Shown here in pieces: positions 8,401 to 16,049 of a DNA stretch of 33,004 nucleotides. The stretch is from NCBI GenBank assembly GCA_021767525.1, contig JAASTF010000002.1, positions 1-33,004 of the forward strand, in the 5' to 3' direction. A model generated the notes under the pieces. The model was given only the letters and a program-made list of their open reading frames with translations. It was not told the DNA's origin and did no database searches. The translations under genes were made by a program, and so were the position numbers. Position 1 is the first letter of the stretch; every line of letters begins with the position of its first letter. This stretch comes from Paracoccaceae bacterium (lineage in GTDB: Bacteria; Pseudomonadota; Alphaproteobacteria; Rhodobacterales; Rhodobacteraceae).

Positions 8401-9621
8401 ATGGCGCGCTCGCTTGGATTGTCGGCCTATCTGGCCTTGGCCGCGCGGCGCAAATCAGCGCCCTATTCGCCGGCCTCTGCGCGTGGGGCTGGGCGTCTGG
8501 TCTGGGGACATGCGGCGACCCTTGCCGATGCGGGGGCCTTGCTGCATCTGTTCGAGCGGTTGCGCCAGGTCCGCGGCGACATCGGCCTGTTGATGACGCA
8601 CGAGCCCGAGCTGACCCTTCCTGCCGATATCCGCACCTGCTGCACGGTCGAGCCTGCGCCGCCAGAAAACCGCGATGCGATCGGCGCGTTCCTGAAACAT
8701 TGGCAACCCGATATCTGCATCTGGACGCGCGGCAACCTGCGCCCGGCGCTGATCGACGGGGCCAGCGCAAAGGGTGTCGCGCTCTATTTGGTCAACGGGC
8801 ACGAGGACGCGTTCGATCTGCGCAGCCTGCGCTGGTTGCCCGACCTGGTCCGGCGCAGCCTGCGCGCCTTCGACATGATTTTCGTGCTGGACCGCTCTGC
8901 GCGCAACCGCCTGCTGCGGCTGGGGCTGACACCTGACGAGATCACCGTTTCGGGCCCGCTGCAAGAGGGGGGCGGGGCGCTGCCCTGCGACGACGCCACC
9001 CACGAAGATCTGACCGCCATCCTGCAAGGCCGCCCGGTCTGGCTGGCGGCGATGGTGCAACCCGATGAATTGCGCACAGTCACCGAAGCGCACCGAACCG
9101 CGCTAAGCCTGGCGCACCGCCTGCTGCTGGTGATCACGCCCGATGACGGCGCAAACGAATCCGCCTTCGCCGCCGCGCTGGATGACGAGGGCTGGCGCGT
9201 GGCGCGCTGGTCGCGCGGCGAAATGCCGGGCGAAACCACGCAGATCCTGCTGGCCGATGGCAGCGCCGAAATGGGGCTTTGGTATCGGGTGGCGCCGGTC
9301 ACCTTCATGGCCAGTTCGGTCGTGCCGGGGGCGGGCGGGCGCGACCCGTATGGTCCGGCCGCACTTGGGTCGGCGGTGCTGTATGGGCCTAATGTCAGCC
9401 GGTATCTTGGCACCTATTCGCGGCTGGCCGCGGCCGGTGCGGCGCGGATCGTGAAGGATGCCGGCACGTTATCGGGTGCGGTGACCCGCCTGACGGCCCC
9501 TGCCCACGCGGCGGAAATGGCCCATGCGGCCTGGGCGGTCACCTCGGAAGGGGCCGAGGTGACGGACCGCCTGTTGGCGCTGATCGAGGATACGCTCGAT
9601 CTGCTGGATGCGGGGGGATAG
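8401..9621 (+). CDS. waaA: 3-deoxy-D-manno-octulosonic acid transferase-like (WaaA/KdtA N-terminal domain)
   Basis: A 406-residue protein carrying the glycosyltransferase N-terminal (Kdo transferase) domain: a hydrophobic start (MARSLGLSAYLALA), GRLVWGHAATLADAGA, a THEPE loop, WQPDICIWTRGNLRPALI and LVNGH. It is predicted to transfer Kdo to lipid A precursor at the inner membrane. The C-terminal half is divergent from well-studied KdtA proteins, though LWYRVAPVTFMASSVVPGAGGRDPYGPAALGSAV keeps the donor-site pattern (cf. GG-x-N-x-x-EPA). Residues RDPYGPA replace the usual N-x-x-EP, as in Rhodobacterales homologues. ATG at 8401 is preferred to an upstream in-frame start at 8365. lpxK follows 4 bp later, which strongly supports a lipid A/Kdo role. 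Confidence 0.82.
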   Translation: MARSLGLSAYLALAARRKSAPYSPASARGAGRLVWGHAATLADAGALLHLFERLRQVRGDIGLLMTHEPELTLPADIRTCCTVEPAPPENRDAIGAFLKHWQPDICIWTRGNLRPALIDGASAKGVALYLVNGHEDAFDLRSLRWLPDLVRRSLRAFDMIFVLDRSARNRLLRLGLTPDEITVSGPLQEGGGALPCDDATHEDLTAILQGRPVWLAAMVQPDELRTVTEAHRTALSLAHRLLLVITPDDGANESAFAAALDDEGWRVARWSRGEMPGETTQILLADGSAEMGLWYRVAPVTFMASSVVPGAGGRDPYGPAALGSAVLYGPNVSRYLGTYSRLAAAGAARIVKDAGTLSGAVTRLTAPAHAAEMAHAAWAVTSEGAEVTDRLLALIEDTLDLLDAGG

Positions 9622-9625
9622 GCCG

Positions 9626-10621
9626 ATGCGCGCACCGAAATTCTGGTTTACCCCGCCGGACCGGCCCGCGTTGCGCGCGCGGCTTTTGGCGCCGCTGGGC
9701 GCGCTTTACGGCCAAGCGACGGCGCGGCGGCTGGCGCAGGGGGCGCGGGGGCAGGTGGGCGTGCCGGTGATCTGCGTGGGCAACATCAATGCCGGCGGCA
9801 CCGGCAAGACGCCCACGGTGATCGCCGTGATCGAGGCGCTGCGCGATCTGCATCTTGAACCGGCGGTGGTGTCGCGCGGCTATGGCGGCACGCTGGACGG
9901 CCCGGTCGAGGTCGACCCAGCCCGCCACGGGGCCGCCGACGTGGGAGATGAGCCGCTGTTGCTGGCCGCCTTTGCCCGGGTCTGGGTGGCGCGGGATCGA
10001 GCGGCGGGCGCACGCGCCGCCGTGGCGGCGGGCGCACAGGTGGTCGTGCTGGACGACGGGTTTCAGAACCCCGGGCTGGCGCATGATCTGTCGATTGTCG
10101 TGGTGGATGCGGCCAAGGGATTCGGCAATGGCCGTTGCCTGCCCGCCGGGCCGCTGCGCGAACCCGTCAAGGCGGGCATGGCGCGGGCCGATCTTTTGCT
10201 GTCGATCGGCGACGATGCCGCCCAGACCGCGTTTGCAGCGACCTGGGGCGACGCGGTGACGGTGCCGCATCTGCGTGGCGTGCTGGCGCCGTTGCAGACG
10301 GGCATGGACTGGACCGATACACCCTTCCTGGCCATTGCCGGAATCGGCCACCCCGAGAAATTCTTTGCCACCCTGCGCGGCCTGGGCGCCAACCTGGTGC
10401 GGGCCGAGGCGTTGGAGGATCACCAGCCGCTGACTCACGCGCTGATGACCCGGCTGGAGAACGAGGCGAAACTGCGCGGTGCGCAGTTGGTGACCACGGA
10501 AAAGGACGCGGTGCGCCTGCCCGACAACTTTCGGATGAAGGTGATCACCCTGCCGGTGCGGTTGCAGATCGCGGATGATGCGCCGCTGCGCGCGGCGCTG
10601 AAGCGCGTGACTGCGCCTTAA
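9626..10621 (+). CDS. lpxK: Tetraacyldisaccharide 4'-kinase LpxK
   Basis: A 331-residue kinase that phosphorylates the 4' position of the lipid A disaccharide at the inner membrane. The Walker-A-type loop GGTGKT is at residues 57-62 after VICVGNINA. Further family signatures are VVSRGYGG, VGDEPLLLA, LDDGFQNPGLAHD and GIGHPEKFF. ATG at 9626 was chosen because GGGGGGA lies about 8 bases upstream and it follows the waaA-like stop by 4 bp; an ATG at 9608 would overlap that gene. The stop overlaps the convergent GntR gene stop by 4 bp. Together with the preceding gene it forms the LPS lipid A/Kdo part of the operon. Confidence 0.96.
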   Translation: MRAPKFWFTPPDRPALRARLLAPLGALYGQATARRLAQGARGQVGVPVICVGNINAGGTGKTPTVIAVIEALRDLHLEPAVVSRGYGGTLDGPVEVDPARHGAADVGDEPLLLAAFARVWVARDRAAGARAAVAAGAQVVVLDDGFQNPGLAHDLSIVVVDAAKGFGNGRCLPAGPLREPVKAGMARADLLLSIGDDAAQTAFAATWGDAVTVPHLRGVLAPLQTGMDWTDTPFLAIAGIGHPEKFFATLRGLGANLVRAEALEDHQPLTHALMTRLENEAKLRGAQLVTTEKDAVRLPDNFRMKVITLPVRLQIADDAPLRAALKRVTAP

Positions 10622-11265
10622 CGTGCCAGCATCCGCAGCCCCTGGGTCACGTCCGAGCGCACGGCCAGGCGCAGGCCGGGCTCATCCCCGGCCTTCAGCG
10701 CAGCCAGGATCAGGCGGTGATTATGCGGCGGCTCTTTCTGGCGCAGGCGGCCGTAAAGCGCGCGCATGGTCGGGCCCAATTGCAGCCAGACGGTTTCGGC
10801 CATCGCCAGCATCGCGGGGGCCTGGGCGCGCAGGTAAAGCGCACGATGGAATTCCAGGTTTGTGCGAATGTAGCCCACGGCATCCTGTTTCACGACCATC
10901 TCCGAGACGGTCGCATTGATCGTCGTCATTCGCTCGATCAGGGCCATGTGGGCGCGGGGCAAGGCACGGCTGGCCAGCTCGACCTCGATCAATGACCGCA
11001 GGGCGGCCAGTTCCTCGATCCGGTCATTGCTAAGCTCGGGCGTCGATACGCGGCCCGAGCTGGACAGCGTCAGCGCGCCCTCGGCCACCAAGCGGCGCAC
11101 GGCCTCGCGGGCGGGGGTCATCGAGACGCCGAATTCGCGCCCGAGGCCGCGCAGGGTCAGGGCCTGGCCGGGCGCGATTTCGCCATGCATGATCCGGGTG
11201 CGCAGCCCGCGATAAACGCGGTCATGGGCGGCGGGCGCCGGATCGGGGCGGGTGTTCATCAACAT
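10618..11265 (-). CDS. GntR-family transcriptional regulator, FCD (FadR-type) subfamily
   Basis: A 215-residue DNA-binding regulator. Residues about 13-75 form a winged helix (VYRGLRTRIMHGEIAPGQAL, then LGREFGVSMTPAREAVRRL, the recognition region). The C-terminal half is an all-helical FCD ligand domain with NLEFHRALY (an FCD metal/ligand His) and NHRLILAAL. It probably binds a carboxylic acid and controls a catabolic gene set. The ligand and targets are unknown and no catabolic operon sits beside it. A perfect TGTGATCACA palindrome lies 9 bp upstream of the start, consistent with autoregulation. A second ATG at 11259 is possible; neither start has a strong ribosome-binding site. Confidence 0.9.
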   Translation of the reverse strand: MLMNTRPDPAPAAHDRVYRGLRTRIMHGEIAPGQALTLRGLGREFGVSMTPAREAVRRLVAEGALTLSSSGRVSTPELSNDRIEELAALRSLIEVELASRALPRAHMALIERMTTINATVSEMVVKQDAVGYIRTNLEFHRALYLRAQAPAMLAMAETVWLQLGPTMRALYGRLRQKEPPHNHRLILAALKAGDEPGLRLAVRSDVTQGLRMLAR

Positions 11266-11273
11266 GGGCTATC

Positions 11274-11283
11274 TGTGATCACA
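11274..11283. promoter_or_regulatory. Palindrome upstream of GntR gene, possible operator
   Basis: TGTGATCACA is a perfect 10-bp palindrome, extended to TGTGATCACAaa on the right. It lies between the GntR start (11265) and the metallopeptidase stop (11297). GntR/FCD regulators commonly bind short T(G/T)GT-N-ACA palindromes near their own genes, so this is a natural autoregulation site. Binding is not shown. Confidence 0.45.
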
Positions 11284-11296
11284 AACGCGCGCGGCG

Positions 11297-11989
11297 TCAA
11301 TCGGCGAAGCGATAGCGGTGCAATTCATGCCCGTTCTGGCGCAGCCATCGGCGCGGCGCCTGGTAGGGGCCGTAAAGCCGCTGCACCACCGCCCAGAAGG
11401 CGGGCGAGTGGTTCATTTCGGCCAGGTGCGCGACCTCGTGCGCGGCCACGTAATCCAGCACCGGCGCAGGTGCGAGGATCAGACGCCAGGAAAACATCAA
11501 ACCGCCGTCCGACGTGCACGACCCCCACCGCGAGCGCGTGTCGCGCAGGGTCAGCCGGGCGTAGGACCGGCCAAGGGTCGCGGCGTAGCGGTCGCAGGCC
11601 GCCGACAGCCTGTCGCGCGCGGCCTCTTTCAGAAAGCCCTGTGCACGGGCGCCCATCCGCTCGACCGGGCCGGGCACGTGCAGCGCGTCTTCGGTCAGGC
11701 GCACCGCGCGCCCTGTGCCCGCGACCACCTGCCGGGCCTGTCCAAGCACGGGCAATTCAGCGCCCGGCGCGATCTGCACCGGCGCGACATGGCCGGCCAG
11801 CGTCTGCCGCAGCCAATCCGCCTTGGTCCGGGCAAAGTCCAGCGCCTCGCGCTCGGACACGCCATTGGGGCAGGTCAGCGTCACCCGCCCGTCCAGCCGC
11901 GACACGCGCAGGGAAATCCGCCGCGCGCGTCCCGATTTTCTAAGCAGCAGCGCAATAGGGGGGTTGCCGGGAAGGACATGCTGTCCCAT
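11297..11989 (-). CDS. YgjP/DUF45-family metallopeptidase (SprT-like fold)
   Basis: A 230-residue predicted zinc metallopeptidase. The active site is HEVAH at residues 184-188, followed by a third metal ligand His194 (HLAEMNHS). Upstream, RDTRSRWGSCTSDG and FSWRLILAP are hallmark YgjP/DUF45 segments. The basic N-terminus (RRISLRVSR) is also typical. ATG at 11989 is chosen because GGAGGC sits 4-5 bases upstream; the frame extends to 12103, but that stretch overlaps the divergent TIGR02300 gene. The role of YgjP-like proteins is poorly defined. Not in an obvious operon: the GntR gene follows after about 30 bp with its own likely operator. Confidence 0.88.
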   Translation of the reverse strand: MGQHVLPGNPPIALLLRKSGRARRISLRVSRLDGRVTLTCPNGVSEREALDFARTKADWLRQTLAGHVAPVQIAPGAELPVLGQARQVVAGTGRAVRLTEDALHVPGPVERMGARAQGFLKEAARDRLSAACDRYAATLGRSYARLTLRDTRSRWGSCTSDGGLMFSWRLILAPAPVLDYVAAHEVAHLAEMNHSPAFWAVVQRLYGPYQAPRRWLRQNGHELHRYRFAD

Positions 11990-12102
11990 ATCGCCTCCGA
12001 ACGGGTCATGCCGCATCTGCGACATTGCCTTTGACACATCCCCGTCGTTATGGCAGGGGACGCGGATTGCCGACAAGATCAGAGATGCAAAGAGGGATCT
12101 CA

Positions 12103-12429
12103 ATGGCCAAGGAAGAATGGGGCGTCAAGCGCCTTTGCCCGACCACGGGCAAGCGGTTCTACGACATGAACAAAGATCCGATCGTCAGCCCCTACACGGG
12201 CGAGGTGGTTGAGGTCGAAACCGGCAAGCGCAGCATGATCGCAGCGGATGCCGAGGATTCGCAGACCAAGAAGATGAAGGAATCCGAAAGCGATTCGGAT
12301 GTCGATCTGCTGGACGATGATGACGTTGACGTTGAACTGGATGACGACATCCTGGATGACGAAGACGATGACAACGTGTCGCTTGACGATCTCAAGGACG
12401 TGGCGTCGGAAGACAGCGACGACTCGTGA
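12103..12429 (+). CDS. TIGR02300-family acidic protein
   Basis: A 108-residue protein. The N-terminal half (MAKEEWGVKRLCPTTGKRF, then YDMNKDPIVSPYTG) is the conserved TIGR02300 region, with CPxTG followed by FYD, which resembles half of a zinc-ribbon or nucleic-acid contact. From about residue 60 the protein is almost entirely Asp, Glu and Ser, with long DDDD runs. The family is widespread in alphaproteobacteria and has no firm function; the acidic tail suggests binding to a basic partner (inference). Start ATG 12103 is preceded by AGAGGGATCT. An upstream in-frame start at 12025 is rejected because the extra residues are unlike the family. It diverges from the YgjP-like gene. Confidence 0.9.
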   Translation: MAKEEWGVKRLCPTTGKRFYDMNKDPIVSPYTGEVVEVETGKRSMIAADAEDSQTKKMKESESDSDVDLLDDDDVDVELDDDILDDEDDDNVSLDDLKDVASEDSDDS

Positions 12430-12439
12430 TCCATTGCGG

Positions 12440-12453
12440 GCGGAATTTTCCGC
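12440..12453 (+). terminator. Weak hairpin after TIGR02300 gene
   Basis: GCGGAA TT TTCCGC, 10 bp after the stop at 12429, can form a small hairpin. It is followed only by TTGATCC, so termination strength is doubtful. Confidence 0.3.
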
Positions 12454-12513
12454 TTGATCCCGTCCGCGCCTTTGCCTAGATAGCGGCGAACAGGCCGATA
12501 GGCCTGCCCGGAT

Positions 12514-12589
<76 letters not shown>

Positions 12590-12614
12590 AACCTACAATC
12601 CAACACGCGATATC

Positions 12615-12632
12615 CCGGCAAACAAACGCCGG
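12615..12632 (+). terminator. Small hairpin after tRNA-Ala
   Basis: CCGGC (12615-12619), an 8-base loop and GCCGG (12628-12632), followed by TTCTGT. The stem is only 5 bp, so this is a tentative tRNA terminator. The remaining bases up to the glycosyltransferase start at 12838 show no other feature I can support. Confidence 0.3.
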
Positions 12633-12837
12633 TTCTGTGCCCGGCGCTGCATTCCTGTGCCACCTATGGCCATAGCGCCGCGTAATCGGGCCAGGGGCGG
12701 CGCTGCCGATTGCCATGCCGGCGTTAAGGCGCTTTGATGCGGCAGCGCGGCGCGGCAAGCCTGACCCCCTGTCGACTTTGCGGGCCTGCGCGCCTAAACA
12801 ACGGTGCAAGCCGATCCAAAGCCAAGATGACGACAGT

Positions 12838-13800
12838 ATGCCAGAGCCAGCCCATGATCGCGACGCATCGCAGCCCGAGCTTACGGTCATCATCGTCAGC
12901 TACAACACCCGCGACCTGACGTTGAAGGCGTTGGAAACGCTGTATGCCACCACGCGGGACACGTCGTTTCATACGGTGGTTTTCGACAATGCATCGCAAG
13001 ACGGCTCGGCCGAGGCGATCGCGGCCGCTTTTCCACAGGTCGAACTGATCGCGTCGGACGAAAACCTTGGTTTCGCCAAGGCCAACAATCTGGTCGCCGC
13101 GCAGGCCAAAACCGACTGGCTGTTGCTGCTGAACCCCGACACCGAATGCCATGCCGGCGCGGTGGATAACCTGATGGCGTTTTCGCGCGCCCATCCCCAG
13201 GCCGGAATCACCGGCGGGCGCACGGTGTTTCCCGATGGATCGCTGAACATCGCGTCGTGCTGGATGCGTATCACGCCCTGGTCGGCCTTTTGTTCGGCCA
13301 CTGGCCTAAGCTCGGTCTTTCCGGGATCGGCGCTGTTCAACCCCGAGGCGATGGGCGACTGGCAGCGTGACAGCGTGCGCGAGGTCGACATCGTCGTGGG
13401 CTGTTTCATGATGGTGCCGCGTGATTTGTGGGCCCGGTTGGACGGCTTTGACCTGCGCTATTTCATGTATGGGGAAGAGGCGGATTTGTGCTTGCGAGCC
13501 AAGGCATTGGGGTATCAGCCGATGATCACGCCGGATGCACAGATCATGCACCTGGTCGGCGCCTCGTCCAAGGCGCAGGCGCGCAAGTATTCGATGATCG
13601 CCAAGGCGCGCATGACCCTGATCCGCGATCACTGGCCGCCTGCCCTTGTGCCTTTCGGCCGGGCGATGCTGCGGCTATGGGCAGGCTCGCGCGCGGCGGT
13701 TTTGGGCCTGGTGGCCAGGGTGACCGGCAAAAAGAAAGAGTCTGCGGCGAAATGGGCCGAAATCTGGCACGATCGCCACGACTGGTTGCAGGGGTATTAA
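12838..13800 (+). CDS. Family 2 glycosyltransferase (WbbL/rhamnosyltransferase-like)
   Basis: A 320-residue GT2 (GT-A fold) enzyme. The N-terminal strand VIIVSYNTRD, DNASQDGS, NLGFAKANN and LLLLNPDTE (Asp101 region, the nucleotide-sugar/metal site) are all present. The later GEEADLCLRAKALGY matches the acceptor-side EDxDLxxR motif of dTDP-rhamnosyl-type transferases. It should add one sugar to an undecaprenyl-linked EPS intermediate on the cytoplasmic face. The start ATG at 12838 is preferred; an in-frame start at 12715 would add an unlikely leader, and no strong ribosome site supports either. It is the first gene of a tight three-gene operon; the next gene begins 1 bp after its stop. Confidence 0.9.
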   Translation: MPEPAHDRDASQPELTVIIVSYNTRDLTLKALETLYATTRDTSFHTVVFDNASQDGSAEAIAAAFPQVELIASDENLGFAKANNLVAAQAKTDWLLLLNPDTECHAGAVDNLMAFSRAHPQAGITGGRTVFPDGSLNIASCWMRITPWSAFCSATGLSSVFPGSALFNPEAMGDWQRDSVREVDIVVGCFMMVPRDLWARLDGFDLRYFMYGEEADLCLRAKALGYQPMITPDAQIMHLVGASSKAQARKYSMIAKARMTLIRDHWPPALVPFGRAMLRLWAGSRAAVLGLVARVTGKKKESAAKWAEIWHDRHDWLQGY

Positions 13801-13801
13801 G

Positions 13802-14380
13802 ATGACGGAACCCGCCGATCACGGCGTTCAGAAGGTGCGCAAATCGCGGGCGCAACGCTTTGTGCGCCTGCTGTTGGCGACGTTCGATCCGCGCGCCTGG
13901 GCGCATTTCATCAAGGTGATGAATTACTACAATTACAGCCACGTGCAGGAATTGCGAAAGGCACAGGTTTCGCCGCGGGCCAATATCGCGCCGAATGCAG
14001 GCTTTGCGAATGGCCAGAATATCGTGATCCACGACAACGCGACCATCGGTGCGCATTGCCAGATCTGGGCCGGCCCCGCGCGGGCCCGTGTCGTCATCGG
14101 CAAGGACGCTTTGTTTGCCCCGGACGTGATGGTGACGGCGACATCCTATCGCTACAACGAGGGCGCCCCGGTAACCGATCAGGCAATGGACGAGGCCGAT
14201 ATCGACATCGGCCCCGATTGCTGGTTGGGCCGTGGTGCGACGATCCTGGCCGGCACCCAGCTGGGCGAGGGGTGTATCGTGGGGGCGCATTCGGTGGTGC
14301 GCGGCACGTTCGCGCCATACTCGGTGATCGCAGGCAGCCCGGCCCGTGTCGTCGGGCAGCGCACGCCGCCGGGTGACTGA
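13802..14380 (+). CDS. Hexapeptide-repeat O-acetyltransferase (WcaF/LacA-like)
   Basis: A 192-residue left-handed beta-helix acyltransferase. Hexapeptide turns run from about residue 55 onward (ISPRANIAPNAGF-type start, IVIHDNATIGAHC, ARVVIGKDALFAPDV, IDIGPDCWLGRGATILAG, LGEGCIVGAHSVVRG) and the end is IAGSPARVVGQR, typical of this family. It probably transfers acetyl from acetyl-CoA to a sugar hydroxyl of the EPS repeat in the cytoplasm. The gene is 1 bp after the glycosyltransferase and 2 bp before the EEP-fold gene, so all three should be co-translated. The acceptor sugar cannot be predicted. Confidence 0.9.
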   Translation: MTEPADHGVQKVRKSRAQRFVRLLLATFDPRAWAHFIKVMNYYNYSHVQELRKAQVSPRANIAPNAGFANGQNIVIHDNATIGAHCQIWAGPARARVVIGKDALFAPDVMVTATSYRYNEGAPVTDQAMDEADIDIGPDCWLGRGATILAGTQLGEGCIVGAHSVVRGTFAPYSVIAGSPARVVGQRTPPGD

Positions 14381-14382
14381 CC

Positions 14383-15339
14383 ATGTGGCGCGAACGCCTG
14401 ATCGGCGTGTTGCTGTTCGGACTGGTGGCCACGCTTGCAGTGGCAGCCTTCAGCCATCTTATCCCCGAAAGCGCGCCTCAATACATCAGCGTGCAAGCCC
14501 GGATGCTGGATAGTATCCGCCCGCATCTTCTGGTGCCAGCGCTGGCGTTATGCGCTGTGCTGGCCGGCTTGGGCCAAAGGCGCGCGGCGGCGGTGGGGGG
14601 CGCGGCGGCGATGCTGGTGCTCGTCGCGCTGGTTGTCGATCATGCCGCCCGCATTGCGCCGCGTGCGGATCAGGGCGATCTTAGCGTCGTCTGGTTCAAC
14701 ATGTTGGAAACCAACGAGATCACCGCCGAAAGGCTGGCGCGCGCTCTGCGCGCCGCCGATGCCGACGTGATCGTGATCGGGGAAAGCACCGCCGCCATCG
14801 CGCGGGACCTGCCGACACAGTTGGGCGATAGTCATCCCCATCGGCTGGGCTGCACCGGCGAGGACAGATGCGGGGTGCTGTTGCTGTCACGGCTGCCACT
14901 GGGCACGTCGCGCATCCGCGATATGCCGTCGGGGCGCGAGCGTTTTATCCGCGTGGTGATCGAACAGCCGGGTCGCCAGCGCACGCACCTGATCGCCTTT
15001 CACATGGTCAAACCCTGGTTCAGCGGCTTTGCAGAAACCGAGATGACCGCGCTTGAAGCGGCGTTGGATGCCAAGACCGCGCCGCCGACGATCCTGGTAG
15101 GCGATTTCAACGCCGCCCCGTGGAGCTGGCGGATGCGCCATATCGAACGCAGCTTTGGCCTGCGTCATGCGGCCAGACCCATCGCCACCTGGCCGGCCGG
15201 GGCCGGTGCGCTGGGCGTGCCGATCGACCATGTGTTGCTGCGCGGGGGCACGGCCTTGTCATCGGTCAAGCCCTGGGGGGCGGATCTGGGGTCAAACCAT
15301 CGCGGCCTGCGGGCGGAAATCGCCTTGCCGCGCGAATAG
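14383..15339 (+). CDS. Membrane-anchored endonuclease/exonuclease/phosphatase (EEP) family protein
   Basis: A 318-residue protein. The first ~95 residues contain three hydrophobic segments (about 8-25, 48-62 and 68-88). The rest is an EEP (DNase I-like) domain: NMLETN, DVIVIGES (catalytic Glu), VGDFNAAP with Asp241 and Asn243, PIDHVLL with Asp282-His283, and GSNHRGL with His306. These are the complete metal and acid/base residues, so it should be an active phosphodiesterase or phosphatase, similar in layout to YafD-like proteins. The catalytic domain likely faces the periplasm, judged only from hydrophobic pattern. Being 2 bp after an EPS acetyltransferase, it may act on a lipid-linked phosphate or sugar-phosphate rather than nucleic acid; that is inference. 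Confidence 0.85.
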   Translation: MWRERLIGVLLFGLVATLAVAAFSHLIPESAPQYISVQARMLDSIRPHLLVPALALCAVLAGLGQRRAAAVGGAAAMLVLVALVVDHAARIAPRADQGDLSVVWFNMLETNEITAERLARALRAADADVIVIGESTAAIARDLPTQLGDSHPHRLGCTGEDRCGVLLLSRLPLGTSRIRDMPSGRERFIRVVIEQPGRQRTHLIAFHMVKPWFSGFAETEMTALEAALDAKTAPPTILVGDFNAAPWSWRMRHIERSFGLRHAARPIATWPAGAGALGVPIDHVLLRGGTALSSVKPWGADLGSNHRGLRAEIALPRE

Positions 15340-15347
15340 CCGGCGGT

Positions 15348-16043
15348 TCAGCAGTCGCGGCCGGCGGCCCGTGCGATCATGCGGCGCAGCACGGGGTCGA
15401 CAATCTGCCGCGTTGCCCGGTCGGTCGGGTGCAACCCGTCGGGAAAGGCGTCTTGCAGCCCCGCCGCCCGCCAGCGCGGATACAGATCGATCAGCGCCAG
15501 ATCGCGTGCGTCGGCGATCTGCCCAAGTTGGGCATAGTGCTGCGCCAACCAAGGCCGCAGCCATCCGCGCACCCCATAAGCGGGTGACATGGTCATCAGC
15601 GCGATCCGCGCCTCGGGCAAGTCGCGGCGCAGACTATCCAGCATCGCATTCAAGCGCGTCCGCGCCCGATCCAGTGACAGGCCGTCGCGCAGATCGGCGT
15701 CGTTGACGGCAAATTCGATCAGAACAAGGTCGGGCCGATGCGCCACGACCTGTGCCACCTGGTCCAGCGCCCAATCGGTCGTCGCCCCCGGTTGCGCGAC
15801 GCGCTGCACCGCGACCTTGTGGCCGAAACAGGCGGCCAGGTCCCGGGCCAGCCGGTCGGGCCAGGCATTGCCGGCGCTCAGCGAGGTGCCGAAGGCCACG
15901 ATGCGCTGCGGCGTCACGCCATCCGGCCAGGCCGTGATGGGGCGGTCACGCGCGGTGGTATCGCTGCGTCCGGGCAAAAAGGCCACGGCGCTGGCAATCG
16001 CCAAACACCCTACCACGAAGGCCACGATCAGCGGCAGCCGCAT
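15348..16043 (-). CDS. SGNH/GDSL-family hydrolase with N-terminal membrane anchor or signal
   Basis: A 231-residue SGNH hydrolase. Residues 1-24 are hydrophobic (signal peptide or anchor). Block I is VAFGTSLSAG with nucleophile Ser54 (GTSLS in place of GDSLS). Block III is FAVND with Asn114, and block V is FPDGLHP with Asp202 and His205. All catalytic residues are present, so an extracytoplasmic esterase or lipase, for example a deacetylase of EPS, is plausible. It follows the glycoside hydrolase gene by 6 bp on the same strand, so they form an operon, and converges on the EEP gene with an 8-bp gap. Substrate unknown. Confidence 0.88.
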   Translation of the reverse strand: MRLPLIVAFVVGCLAIASAVAFLPGRSDTTARDRPITAWPDGVTPQRIVAFGTSLSAGNAWPDRLARDLAACFGHKVAVQRVAQPGATTDWALDQVAQVVAHRPDLVLIEFAVNDADLRDGLSLDRARTRLNAMLDSLRRDLPEARIALMTMSPAYGVRGWLRPWLAQHYAQLGQIADARDLALIDLYPRWRAAGLQDAFPDGLHPTDRATRQIVDPVLRRMIARAAGRDC

Positions 16044-16049
16044 CGCGGC

